DNA from: Defluviicoccus sp.
Lineage (GTDB): Bacteria > Pseudomonadota > Alphaproteobacteria > Rhodospirillales > Defluviicoccaceae
Length of the DNA: 64,000 nucleotides
Direction of reading: 5' to 3'
Assembly (NCBI GenBank): GCA_029624735.1
Contig: JARSSM010000001.1
Coordinates: 124,001 to 188,000, forward strand
Position numbers and translations under genes: made by a program. This document shows, piece after piece, positions 48,459 through 56,836 of the stretch. The notes below the pieces were generated by a model, which was not told the DNA's origin, searched no databases, and saw nothing but the letters and a program-made list of their open reading frames with translations. Position 1 is the first letter of the stretch; each line of letters opens with the position of its first letter.

Positions 48459-49628
48459 ATGATCCCGATGCGCACCCTGGTGGCCATTGCAGCCCTGTTC
48501 GGCCTCGCGGTTGCCACCCCCCTCGCTGCCGCACCGATCAAGATCGGCATGATCACGACGCTCTCTGGCGCCGGCGCCGGCATGGGCGTCGACATCCGCG
48601 ACGGCTTCAAGCTCGCGATCGACCAGCGCGGCGGCAGTCTCGGCGGCGTTCCGGTCGAGCTGATCGTCGTCGACGACAGCCAGGACGTCGAGAACGCAAA
48701 GGAAATCGCCAACCGGATGCTGAAAAGGGACGAGGTTGACATCGTGACCGGCATTATCTGGTCAAACCTCGTGCTTGCCGTCGTCCCCACCGTCACCCGC
48801 GCCGGAAAGTTCTACATCAGCCCGAATGCCGGCCCGTCGGCGCTCGCCGGCAAGAACTGCCAGCCGAATTTCTTCAATGTCGCCTGGCAGAACGACAATC
48901 TGCACGAAGGGATGGGGCAGTACGTCACCGACAAGGGCTTCAAGAAGCTCTACATCCTGGCGCCCAACTATCCGGGTGGCAAGGATGCGCTCACCGGCTT
49001 CAAGCGGTTCTACAAGGGTGAGATCATAGGCGAGGTTTACACGACCCTGGGTCAGGTCGACTACGCCGCCGAGATCGCCAACCTGCGCGCCGCGAAGCCG
49101 GATGCCGCGTATTTTTTCCTGCCGGGCGGCATGGGCGTGAACTTCGTCAAACAGTACGCGCAGGCGGGCCTGATGCAGGAGATCCCGCTGTTCGGCACCG
49201 CCTTCTCCTTCGACGAGGACATCCTGCGCGCCGTCGGCGAGGCCGCACTCGGCGTCGTCAACACCGGTCAATGGGCGTGGGACCTCGACAATCCCGCCAA
49301 CAAGGTGTTCGTCAAAGCGTACCGCGAAGCACACGGCCGCACGCCGTCGCTCTACGTGAGCCAAGGCTACGAGGCGGCACTGCTGCTGGACAGCGCGATC
49401 GCCGCCGTCAAGGGTAATCTCTCCAACAGCGATGCCTTCCGTGCCGCGCTCGAGCGGGCTGACTTCCAGTCGGTTCGCGGCGCCTTCCGCTTCAACCACA
49501 ACCACTTTCCGATCCAGAACATCTATGCCCGCGAGGTCGTCAAGATCGGCGACGTGGTGACCAACCGCTTGATCGGAACCGTTTTCACCGACCACCAGGA
49601 CGCCTACGCCGCCGAGTGCGCGATGTAG
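48459..49628 (+). CDS. Branched-chain amino acid/amide ABC transporter, substrate-binding protein
   Basis: A 389-residue periplasmic-binding protein of the LivJ/K (peripla_BP_6) type. Signal peptide about 1-24 (LVAIAALFGLAVATPLAAA), then IKIGMITTLSGAGAGMGVDIRDGFKLAID, FYISPNAGPSALAGKNCQPNFFNVAWQND, and LGQVDYAAEIANLRAAKPDAAYFFLPGG. It precedes the complete permease/ATPase set in the same direction. The exact ligand is unknown. The start may be the second ATG at 48468. Confidence 0.93.
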   Translation: MIPMRTLVAIAALFGLAVATPLAAAPIKIGMITTLSGAGAGMGVDIRDGFKLAIDQRGGSLGGVPVELIVVDDSQDVENAKEIANRMLKRDEVDIVTGIIWSNLVLAVVPTVTRAGKFYISPNAGPSALAGKNCQPNFFNVAWQNDNLHEGMGQYVTDKGFKKLYILAPNYPGGKDALTGFKRFYKGEIIGEVYTTLGQVDYAAEIANLRAAKPDAAYFFLPGGMGVNFVKQYAQAGLMQEIPLFGTAFSFDEDILRAVGEAALGVVNTGQWAWDLDNPANKVFVKAYREAHGRTPSLYVSQGYEAALLLDSAIAAVKGNLSNSDAFRAALERADFQSVRGAFRFNHNHFPIQNIYAREVVKIGDVVTNRLIGTVFTDHQDAYAAECAM

Positions 49629-49677
49629 CGCCAGCCCGCAGCCGGTTCCCGCGGCGCGCCGGGACCAGATCAGGCCG

Positions 49678-50598
49678 ATGACCGCACAGCTTTTCCTGGA
49701 GCAGACGCTGAACGGCCTCCAACAAGGCGTGACGCTGTTTCTCCTTGCGGCAGGCCTGACGCTCGTGTTCGGCGTTATGCACCTGATCAACCTTGCGCAT
49801 GGCACGCTCTACATGGTCGGCGCGTACGTCGCCGCGACGGTGACGCAGATCTCCGGCAATTTCCTGTGGGGCGTGATCGCCGCCGTCGCCGCTGCCGGCC
49901 TCACCGGGGCGGCAATCGAGATCATCGCGCTGCGCCGGCTGTACGATCGCGGCCATCTCGACCAAGTCCTGGCGACCTTCGGCGTCATCATGTTCTTCAA
50001 CGAGTTGGTCAAGGTCCTGTGGGGACCGCAGGCATTGTTTCTGTCGCCGCCGGCGATCCTATCGGGAACGGTTGAGGTCATCCCCGGCGTCCCCTACCCC
50101 GCCTATCGGCTGCTGATCATCGGCGTCGGCCTCGCGGTCGCTCTCGCCGTGCGCCAGCTCATCACCGGCACCCGGACCGGAATGCTGATCCGGGCCGGCG
50201 CAACCGACCGTGAGATGGTTGGCGCCTTGGGCGTCGCCGTCAATCGGCTGTTCACCCGCGTGTTTGCCATCGGTGCGATGCTGGCCGGCCTCGCCGGCGC
50301 CATGGCCGGCCCGTTGCTCGCGATCGAGGTCGGGATGGGCGAGCATATCCTGATCCTCACCTTCGTCGTCGTCATCATCGGCGGTATCGGCTCCGTGCGC
50401 GGCGCACTGGTGGGTGCCCTGCTCGTAGGCCTGGTCGATACCTACGGCCGCGCCTTCCTGCCGGTCGTGCTGCGCGGTGTCCTGTCGCCGACAGCGGCCG
50501 ATGGCATCGGCGCGTCGCTGTCGAGCATTGCCATCTACGTCCTCATGGCGGCGGTCCTCATCTGGCGGCCGCGCGGCTTGTTCCAGGCCTACGGATGA
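49678..50598 (+). CDS. livH: Branched-chain amino acid ABC transporter permease (LivH-type)
   Basis: A 306-residue inner-membrane permease with about eight membrane segments and the family motifs FLEQTLNGLQQGVTLFLLAAGLTLVFGVMHLINLAHG and GAMLAGLAGAMAGPLLAIEVGMG. It overlaps the next permease by ATGA and forms the channel with it. Upstream is the binding protein, 49 bases away. Confidence 0.94.
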   Translation: MTAQLFLEQTLNGLQQGVTLFLLAAGLTLVFGVMHLINLAHGTLYMVGAYVAATVTQISGNFLWGVIAAVAAAGLTGAAIEIIALRRLYDRGHLDQVLATFGVIMFFNELVKVLWGPQALFLSPPAILSGTVEVIPGVPYPAYRLLIIGVGLAVALAVRQLITGTRTGMLIRAGATDREMVGALGVAVNRLFTRVFAIGAMLAGLAGAMAGPLLAIEVGMGEHILILTFVVVIIGGIGSVRGALVGALLVGLVDTYGRAFLPVVLRGVLSPTAADGIGASLSSIAIYVLMAAVLIWRPRGLFQAYG

Positions 50599-51590
50599 GC
50601 GCGCCCCCTCGCCGCAAGCAGGTCGTCAACCTCACCGGCCTCCTGGTGTTGCTGGCGCTGCCGCCCGCGGCGTTCGCACTGGGCGAGCCGTTCCTGATCA
50701 GCGTCGCGACGCGGATCGTCATCGCCGCACTTGCCGCGCTCAGCCTCGACCTGATCCTCGGCTTCGGCGGCATGGTCAGCTTCGGCCACGCCGCCTTCCT
50801 CGGCATCGGCGCCTACGTGGTCGGCATCCTGGCGCACCACGACGTCGAGAGCACGCTCATCCCCTTCCTGCCCGGCGCCTGGCACGGCAGCGCAGCGGCG
50901 CTGGTGCAATGGCCGCTGGCGGTGCTCGCCGCGGCCTTGTTTGCGCTTCTCACGGGTGCTTTGTGCCTGCGCACGTCCGGCGTCTACTTCATCATGGTGA
51001 CACTGGCCTTCGCCCAGATGCTCTATCACTTCTTCGTCTCGCTGCCGGCCTATGGCGGCCACGATGGCATCAACCTGTGGCAACGCAGCATGGTTCCGGG
51101 CGTGGACCTGAGCAAGGACTGGGTTTTCTACTACGTGTGCCTGTTCATCCTACTGGCGGCGCTCGCTGTTTTTAGCCGCATCGTCAACAGTCGCTTTGGC
51201 ATGGTCTTGCAAGGGTGCAAGCAGAACGAGGCGCGCCTTGCGGCACTCGGCATTGCCACGGGACGCTACAAGCTCGCGGCCTACACGCTGGCCGGCGCAA
51301 TCGCCGGGCTCGCGGGGGCGCTGACGGCCAACCAGACCGAGTTCGTCGGCCCGAGCCTGATGCACTGGAGCCGCTCCGGTGAGATCCTGGTCATGCTCAT
51401 CCTGGGCGGCATCGGCACGCTCTATGGCGCCGTCGCCGGCGCGGCCACCTTCCTCGCCCTCGAAGAGATCCTGACCAGCCTCACCGAGCACTGGATGCTC
51501 TTCCTCGGGCCGATCCTCGTCTTCGTCGTGCTGTTCGCACGCCGCGGCATCTACGGCTGGCTGGTCGGACCTGAGTCCGGCGATGACTGA
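50595..51590 (+). CDS. livM: Branched-chain amino acid ABC transporter permease (LivM-type)
   Basis: A 331-residue membrane permease with the LivM pattern LSLDLILGFGGMVSFGHAAFLGIGAY, GALCLRTSGVYFIMVTLAFAQM and AGAIAGLAGALTANQTEFVGPSLMHWSRSGEILVMLILGG. It overlaps livH and livG (8 bases). Confidence 0.94.
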   Translation: MSAPPRRKQVVNLTGLLVLLALPPAAFALGEPFLISVATRIVIAALAALSLDLILGFGGMVSFGHAAFLGIGAYVVGILAHHDVESTLIPFLPGAWHGSAAALVQWPLAVLAAALFALLTGALCLRTSGVYFIMVTLAFAQMLYHFFVSLPAYGGHDGINLWQRSMVPGVDLSKDWVFYYVCLFILLAALAVFSRIVNSRFGMVLQGCKQNEARLAALGIATGRYKLAAYTLAGAIAGLAGALTANQTEFVGPSLMHWSRSGEILVMLILGGIGTLYGAVAGAATFLALEEILTSLTEHWMLFLGPILVFVVLFARRGIYGWLVGPESGDD

Positions 51591-52329
51591 GCCGATCCTC
51601 GAAGTCAGCGGGCTGACCAAGTTTTTCGGTGCGGTTGCCGCCAGCGACGTGCTCACCTTTGCGGTCGAACGCGGGAGCATTCATGGCCTGATCGGCCCCA
51701 ACGGCGCCGGCAAATCTACGACGATCGCTCAGCTTTCGGGCGAGTTGCGGCCCGACGCCGGCCGCATCCGCTTTGCAGGTACGGACATTTCGGCTTGGCC
51801 CGTGCATCGCCGCGCGCATGCAGGCCTGCAGCGCTCCTACCAGATCACCAGCCTGTTCCCGGACTTTACCGCCGCGGAGAACGTGGCGCTCGCGGTCCAG
51901 GCGCGTCAGGGCCATTCCTTTCGCTTCCTGGCACCGGCGCGCGAGATCCCCTCGCTGAGAGAGCCGGCGCTCGCGGTTCTCGGCCGCCTGGGCCTGGCCG
52001 CCAAGGCGGATGTGCCGGCGAGCCGGCTCGGGCACGGCGAACAGCGCCAGCTCGAACTTGCCATGGTGCTGGCGACGCGGCCGAAGATGCTGCTGCTGGA
52101 CGAGCCCACAGCCGGCATGAGCCGGACCGAGAGCCGGCGCATGATGGGCATCTTGCGGCCGCTCAAGGGCAAGGTGACAATTCTGCTGGTCGAGCACGAC
52201 ATGGACGTCGTCTTCGCGCTCGCCGATGCCATAACCGTACTGGTCAAGGGCAAGGCGATTATCACCGGCCCGCCAGCGGACGTCCGCGCCAACGAGAACG
52301 TCCGCCGCGCCTACCTCGGAAACTACTGA
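51583..52329 (+). CDS. livG: Branched-chain amino acid ABC transporter ATPase (LivG-type)
   Basis: A 248-residue ATPase: Walker A GPNGAGKST, Q-loop and LGHGEQRQLELAMVLATRPKMLLLDEPTAGM around the signature and Walker B, LVEHDMDVVFALAD, and the C-terminal IITGPPADVRANENVRRAYLGNY typical of LivG. The signature is GHGEQ instead of SGGQ. It overlaps livM by eight bases and the LivF gene by one base. Confidence 0.94.
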   Translation: MTEPILEVSGLTKFFGAVAASDVLTFAVERGSIHGLIGPNGAGKSTTIAQLSGELRPDAGRIRFAGTDISAWPVHRRAHAGLQRSYQITSLFPDFTAAENVALAVQARQGHSFRFLAPAREIPSLREPALAVLGRLGLAAKADVPASRLGHGEQRQLELAMVLATRPKMLLLDEPTAGMSRTESRRMMGILRPLKGKVTILLVEHDMDVVFALADAITVLVKGKAIITGPPADVRANENVRRAYLGNY

Positions 52330-53039
52330 TGCCGATGTTGGAGCTGCACCAGGTCGAGACCTTTTACGGCTTGAGCCAGGCGCTGTTCGGCGTCGAACTC
52401 ACGATCAAGGCCGGCGAGGTGGTGACGCTGATGGGCCGCAACGGCATGGGCAAGACCACGACCGTGCGCACCATCATGGGCCTGCAGCCGCCGCGCCACG
52501 GCACCGTGCGTTTTCGCGATCGGGACATCACCGGCTGGGCGAGCCACCGCATCGCGCGGCTTGGCATCGGCTACGTGCCCGAAGGCCGGCACGTGTTCGC
52601 CAACCTCACGGTGCGCGAGAACCTGCTCGCGACTGCCGCCAACCACACCGGCACCCATGCGCCGTGGACCGTCGAGCGCGTCATGAGCCTGTTTCCGCGC
52701 TTGGCCGAGCGCCACCGGCAGTACGCACGCACGCTCTCCGGCGGCGAGCAGCAGATGCTGGCGATCGGCCGCGCGCTGATGACCAATCCCGTCTTCATGA
52801 TCTTCGACGAGGCGACGGAGGGCTTGGCGCCGCTCATCCGGGAAGAGATCTGGACGGTTCTGGAGACGAACCTGCGCGAGGCCGGACAAGCGATCCTGGT
52901 GATCGACAAGCACCCCGAGGCAATGGCCCGGATCGCGGACCGTCACTACGTGATGGAGAAAGGCCGCATCGTCTGGTCAGGCAACTCAGCCGCGCTGCTT
53001 GCCGACCAGGCGATGCAGGAACGCCTTCTCGGCGTCTGA
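52329..53039 (+). CDS. livF: Branched-chain amino acid ABC transporter ATPase (LivF-type)
   Basis: A 236-residue ATPase starting at the ATG overlapping the livG stop (TGATG). Walker A GRNGMGKTT, signature LSGGEQQMLAIGRALMTNPVFMIFDEATEGLAP and the LivF-type C-terminus. It completes the five-gene transporter livK-H-M-G-F. Longer frames upstream overlap livG and are artefacts. Confidence 0.94.
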   Translation: MPMLELHQVETFYGLSQALFGVELTIKAGEVVTLMGRNGMGKTTTVRTIMGLQPPRHGTVRFRDRDITGWASHRIARLGIGYVPEGRHVFANLTVRENLLATAANHTGTHAPWTVERVMSLFPRLAERHRQYARTLSGGEQQMLAIGRALMTNPVFMIFDEATEGLAPLIREEIWTVLETNLREAGQAILVIDKHPEAMARIADRHYVMEKGRIVWSGNSAALLADQAMQERLLGV

Positions 53040-53043
53040 GCCC

Positions 53044-53595
53044 TCACGCGGCCGCGGCCGCCGCCGCATGCGTACCCTTCTCCATATCGAGCACGACCGC
53101 GAGCGCGTTCACCACCGCTGCGATGCGCACCGCCGCCTGCACCGCTTCAGCGCCGATGCCGTGGCTGCGCAAGGTGCGCTCGTGGGAGTCCATGCACATA
53201 CCGCAGCCGTTGATCGCCGAGACCGCCGTTGACCACAGCTCGAAATCGGCCTTCTCCGCGCCCGGCTTGGCAATCGCGTTCATGCGCAGCCGCGCCGGCA
53301 TGCTTTGGTAATCCTTCGCCGATACGAGATGGGTGAAGCGATAGTAGATGTTGTTCATCCCCATCAGGGCGGCGGCCGTCTTGGCCGCGGTCAGCTCAGC
53401 CTCGCTCAGCGCCGGGCCAAAGATGGCCATGACCAGTTCGCGCAAGCGTGGCTGCCGGGTTGCGCACGCCGACGCGATGAAGGTGCCGGCCCGCTGGCGC
53501 TCGGTCAGCGCCGGCTCGGTTGCGAGCGTGTCGAGATTGAGCCGCAGGTCGCGGGCGTAATCCGGCACCGCCGCTTTCAAGGTTTCGAGGGTCAT
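53044..53595 (-). CDS. ahpD: Alkyl hydroperoxide reductase AhpD
   Basis: A 183-residue AhpD-fold protein whose CxxC site is C131/C134 in [13 protein letters not shown], with the upstream Glu/His residues. AhpD proteins pass electrons (in Mycobacterium from lipoamide) to AhpC. It lies downstream of ahpC with a strong hairpin between. An Ala tail (THAAAAAAA) ends the protein. Confidence 0.93.
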   Translation of the reverse strand: MTLETLKAAVPDYARDLRLNLDTLATEPALTERQRAGTFIASACATRQPRLRELVMAIFGPALSEAELTAAKTAAALMGMNNIYYRFTHLVSAKDYQSMPARLRMNAIAKPGAEKADFELWSTAVSAINGCGMCMDSHERTLRSHGIGAEAVQAAVRIAAVVNALAVVLDMEKGTHAAAAAAA

Positions 53596-53627
53596 CGGTC
53601 GTCGATCTCCTTGTCGTTAAAGGGGGC

Positions 53628-53650
53628 GCGCCCCGCGCGGGGCGGGGCGC
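53628..53650. repeat. GC hairpin between ahpC and ahpD
   Basis: GCGCCCCGC (53628-53636) and GCGGGGCGC (53642-53650) can form a nine-base-pair stem in the 72-base gap between ahpC and ahpD on the minus strand. It may tune relative expression of ahpD or protect the ahpC mRNA end. No T-run follows. Confidence 0.55.
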
Positions 53651-53667
53651 CTGCCATATCGCCTGCG

Positions 53668-54207
53668 TCAGGCCACCTTGAGGACTGCCTCGCCCTTCTG
53701 CCAGTTGCACGGGCACAGCTCGTCGGTCTGCAGGGCATCGAGCACGCGCAAGACTTCGTTCGGATTGCGGCCGACGCTCAAGTCGTTGACCGAAACAAAG
53801 CGGATCACGCCCTCGGGATCGACGATGAAGGTCGCCCGCAGCGCCACGCCCTCGGTCTTGTCGAGGACGCCGAGAGCCTGGCTTAGCTCGCGCTTGATAT
53901 CGGCCAGCATCGCAAACGGCAGCTCCTTGAGGTCGGCGTGGTTCTGACGCCAGGCCAGATGCACGAACTCGGAGTCGGTCGAAACGCCGTAGACGACCGC
54001 ATCGCGGTCGGCAAAGGCGCCGTTGAGGGCACCGAAGGCCGCGATCTCGGTCGGGCAGACGAAAGTGAAGTCCTTCGGCCAGAAGAACACCACCTTCCAT
54101 TTGCCGGGTTCGCTCGCATCGCTCACGTCCGCGAACGCGGTCTTCGGATCGCTCGAAACAACGGCCTTCAGGTTAAAGCTTGGGAACTTATCGCCAATCG
54201 TCAGCAT
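53668..54207 (-). CDS. ahpC: Peroxiredoxin AhpC
   Basis: Reduces hydrogen and alkyl peroxides. From ATG 54207 (MLTIGDKFPSFNLKAVV) it is 179 residues; CCGAGGAGGTCCG precedes it, and the six codons upstream are unlikely. The peroxidatic cysteine is C51 in FTFVCPTE and a C-terminal pair C165/C167 (ELCPCNWQKGE) provides the resolving cysteine. It is divergent from oxyR, 98 bases apart, and forms a pair with ahpD. Confidence 0.95.
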   Translation of the reverse strand: MLTIGDKFPSFNLKAVVSSDPKTAFADVSDASEPGKWKVVFFWPKDFTFVCPTEIAAFGALNGAFADRDAVVYGVSTDSEFVHLAWRQNHADLKELPFAMLADIKRELSQALGVLDKTEGVALRATFIVDPEGVIRFVSVNDLSVGRNPNEVLRVLDALQTDELCPCNWQKGEAVLKVA

Positions 54208-54264
54208 CGGACCTCCTCGGGTCATCGGGAATTGCGTTACACCCGAGGTAGGTCCTTGCGGACG

Positions 54265-54301
54265 TTCGATCCAATGAATAGAATTGTAAAAACTGATCGA
54301 A
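54265..54301. promoter_or_regulatory. Candidate OxyR operator
   Basis: A dyad TTCGATC (54265-54271) and GATCGAA (54295-54301) separated by 23 AT-rich bases lies within the 98-base ahpC-oxyR gap. Spacing and position suit a LysR-type tetramer site controlling both genes; exact OxyR contacts cannot be read by eye. Confidence 0.45.
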
Positions 54302-54305
54302 GAAG

Positions 54306-55214
54306 ATGATCATGCGCCTCCCGACCCTACGCCAGCTGCGCCACCTTGTCGCCCTTGCCGAGCATTGCCATTTCGGCCGTGCCGCCGCCGCCGTCCACGT
54401 GACGCAGTCGACCCTGTCCGCCAGCCTGCGCGAGCTGGAGGAGACGCTCGGCGCAGCGCTGGTCGACCGCACCCAGCGCCGGGTCGTGGTGACTCCGCTC
54501 GGCAACGAGGTCGTCCGCCGGGCGCAGGCACTGTTGCAGGGTGCGGAGGAACTGGTTCGGCTTGCCAGTGCCGCCGCCGAACCGCTCACTGGTCCCCTCT
54601 ATCTCGGCGCGATCCCGACCGTCAGCCCGTTCCTGCTGCCGCGCGTCCTGCCGGGCCTGCGCCAGGCCTATCCCAACCTCAAGCTCTACCTGGTCGAGGA
54701 CCTGACGGACCGTCTGGTGGAACGGCTGCACGCCGGTACGCTCGATGTCGTCATCCTTGCGCTGCCCTATGATTACGGTTCCGGCGATGTGTTCCCCATC
54801 GGCCTTGATCCATTCCGCCTTGTCATGCCCGCGGATCATGCGCTAGCCCGCCTGCCAAGCGTGCCGACGGAAAGCATCCGCTCCGAGCCCCTGCTGCTGT
54901 TGACCGACGGCCACTGCCTGCGTCAGCACGCGCTCGCCGCTTGCGATCTGGCGGCCGCCCGCGCCGGCGAGGTCTTTGCTGCCACCTCCCTGGCCACGCT
55001 GGTGCAGATGGTCGATAACGGCTTAGGGCTGACGCTGGTGCCGCAGTTGGCGCTCGACGCCGGCATCCTCAACGGCACCCGGCTGGTGGCGCGGCCCGTA
55101 ATGGGCGAGGCCGCGCAGCGCGAGATCGGGCTCGTCTGGCGCAAAGGCACCGCCCGCGCCGAGGAGTTCCAGCTTCTCGGCCGCGAGCTGCAGCGCCGTT
55201 TCGAACCCGCGTAG
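54306..55214 (+). CDS. oxyR: Peroxide-sensing regulator OxyR
   Basis: A 302-residue LysR-type regulator with N-terminal helix-turn-helix (LRHLVALAEHCHFGRAAAAVHVTQSTLSASLRELEETLGA). The redox pair is C204 and C213 in DGHCLRQHALAAC, matching the OxyR signature, so it is OxyR and not another LysR protein. Oxidation to a disulfide switches on ahpC and likely ahpD. It is transcribed away from ahpC. Confidence 0.94.
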   Translation: MIMRLPTLRQLRHLVALAEHCHFGRAAAAVHVTQSTLSASLRELEETLGAALVDRTQRRVVVTPLGNEVVRRAQALLQGAEELVRLASAAAEPLTGPLYLGAIPTVSPFLLPRVLPGLRQAYPNLKLYLVEDLTDRLVERLHAGTLDVVILALPYDYGSGDVFPIGLDPFRLVMPADHALARLPSVPTESIRSEPLLLLTDGHCLRQHALAACDLAAARAGEVFAATSLATLVQMVDNGLGLTLVPQLALDAGILNGTRLVARPVMGEAAQREIGLVWRKGTARAEEFQLLGRELQRRFEPA

Positions 55215-55398
55215 CAAGTGTAGCCTGCATGCAGCGTAAGCGGAATGCGGGAAGGTTGGCGATTGCGCAGAATGCGGATTGCTACAGCTTGCGGATCCGC
55301 AGTCACCGCCTCCCGCAGGTGCTAGGAGTAGTGAGTCAGCCTTCAATCCCCTTGGCAACAGGTTTTTCGAGGGGTCCAATCGGCCGATATCATCATCC

Positions 55399-55424
55399 GT
55401 CGGATTACGCTACGCACATCCGAC
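55399..55424. repeat. Palindromic element upstream of the AT-rich orphan gene
   Basis: GTCGGAT (55399-55405) and ATCCGAC (55418-55424) form a hairpin within CCGTCGGATTACGCTACGC... ACATCCGACCTACG, a REP-like arrangement. It sits 34 bases before the orphan AT-rich gene and beyond the oxyR end. The rest of the 243-base gap from 55215 shows no gene. Confidence 0.6.
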
Positions 55425-55457
55425 CTACGCGGGCTGCCGGACTTTGGATGAGAAATA

Positions 55458-56363
55458 ATGGCTGGCATAAATATAATATCCGGATTTCGAAGTTTCCTTC
55501 TAGATGAATTAAATGTGGCTAAAAATAATGATAACCTACATACAATGCATATTAAGGATCTGATTCTTGTATATCTTAATTGGCGAGCCAGACTTATTCC
55601 AGAGATACCCAGGGTACTATTTACATCGCGTGAATACGAGAATTACCGCAATACGCATGCGCGCCTAACTTCGATCATTAATATTGAGCGCGCCATACAA
55701 GAGGGCAGAAGCCTGAATAAGTACTTAAGCACGAATATAATGCATAAATATATTAGTCAGTATAACTCGACAGCAAGAGACAAGGATGTTTTGCTAAATG
55801 ACTTAAATATTCATCATCTCCATATTGGTCTTGGTACGCATAAAATGTATTACGACTTTACAGAACGCACAGGAGATATATTATTTGTACTGTTCACTGA
55901 TAAAGAAGCATACCTTCTTGATGTGCTCGGCCATAATGACTTTGGGAGCCACCGTCTAGCAAGAATCATTATCGATAACTGGCCTGACTCCAATTTTCTC
56001 ATTCCTCTAAATGGAGTTCTTCCTGGGGAAGACTGGAGTTCTGGCGAGCGGCACGACCTTCGCAAACATGGGCTCCAGAGCACCTTCATTTACAATAATG
56101 CTGTGTATATTCCATCCTCTGGCATTACGATGGCAGGATACTCTCGACGGGCAGTCAGGGCCGCTTCTGCGATATACTGCATTTTATCTAAAGCACAGCA
56201 ATGCGTCGAGTGCGGAGAGTGGAGTTTCATTAAGAAAATATATGCCAATAGCGGACTTGAATTGCCTGAGAATGCTGCCTTATCATTCGGTTTTCGTCAT
56301 TATTATTTTGGTTTATATGAAGAGCCGACCAAACTGTTCTTGCGGCTTGTAAGGCTGCCATGA
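55458..56363 (+). CDS. Uncharacterised AT-rich orphan protein
   Basis: A 301-residue protein of unknown family, in an AT-rich segment (for example about 27% GC over 55501-55560 versus well over 60% in neighbours). Recognisable marks: DLNIHHLHIGLGTHKM with HHLH at 119-122, ERTGDILFVLFTDKEAYLLDVLGHNDFGSHRL with Asp155 and His159, and CVEC at 249-252. The middle block resembles the metal/RNase-type sites of small toxins but nothing specific is identified. Codon use (ATA, TTA, AAT) is foreign, so recent horizontal gain is likely. It starts at ATG 55458 with only a weak ribosome-binding site. Confidence 0.75.
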   Translation: MAGINIISGFRSFLLDELNVAKNNDNLHTMHIKDLILVYLNWRARLIPEIPRVLFTSREYENYRNTHARLTSIINIERAIQEGRSLNKYLSTNIMHKYISQYNSTARDKDVLLNDLNIHHLHIGLGTHKMYYDFTERTGDILFVLFTDKEAYLLDVLGHNDFGSHRLARIIIDNWPDSNFLIPLNGVLPGEDWSSGERHDLRKHGLQSTFIYNNAVYIPSSGITMAGYSRRAVRAASAIYCILSKAQQCVECGEWSFIKKIYANSGLELPENAALSFGFRHYYFGLYEEPTKLFLRLVRLP

Positions 56364-56401
56364 TCCGTGGCGCGCGTGCCGCGGCTGTAGGTGGAATAAC
56401 G

Positions 56402-56440
56402 CCGCTCGCTTAGCGGGGATTCAAGGCGAAGCCTAACCCG
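56402..56440. repeat. Double hairpin, repeat copy B
   Basis: CCGCT-CGCTT-AGCGG (56402-56416) is followed by AGGC-GAA-GCCT (56424-56434), and TTCAAGGCGAAGCCTAACCC (56420-56439) matches copy A at 17461-17480 in 19 of 20 bases. The element abuts the AT-rich orphan gene, and the AbrB gene lies next to it. It resembles REP-type palindromes. Confidence 0.65.
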
Positions 56441-56669
56441 CCGCGTGCTGCTGGACGACTGCATCCATCTCATCGAGGGTGAGTGCCCGTGGTGGTGCCG
56501 GGATGGACGCCTTGAGTTCGACCAGCGACAGCGTCGCCGGAACCATCAGCGCCGTGCCATCGTCCTGAAGGATGAACTCGACCCTGTCACCAGGGCCGAG
56601 GCGCAGCCGCTCGCGAACGCTCTTGGGGATCGTCGTCTGCCCTTTGGCGGTGATCGTCGCCGCTGCCAT
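56433..56669 (-). CDS. AbrB/SpoVT-type DNA-binding protein (orphan antitoxin-like)
   Basis: A 78-residue protein starting MAAATITAKGQTTIPKSVRERLRLGPGDRVEFILQ, the AbrB/MazE swapped-hairpin fold, with a short helical C-terminus (PPRALTLDEMDAVVQQHAAG). Such proteins are often antitoxins paired with a PIN or MazF toxin, but no partner gene is found here; the tail resembles a toxin-binding helix. It is convergent with the AT-rich orphan gene and could have come with it. Confidence 0.85.
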   Translation of the reverse strand: MAAATITAKGQTTIPKSVRERLRLGPGDRVEFILQDDGTALMVPATLSLVELKASIPAPPRALTLDEMDAVVQQHAAG

Positions 56670-56836
56670 GGCTGCCGCCTTTCTCTGGTCGCCGCTCCTT
56701 ACTTTATGGCAAGGAATGGGAGACGTCACGCGGCATCAGGCGGCGTCGGCGCGCCACCGACCGCGCTTACGTTTCACTCGCAACGATGCTAGTGTGCCGG
56801 CCGCTCGGGGCAAGAAGCAGGGAGGACAGGCAAACC

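Noticed and set aside
55399..56440. A complete insertion sequence around the AT-rich gene
   Set aside because: No transposase, no matching terminal inverted repeats of the two flanks and no clear target-site duplication.
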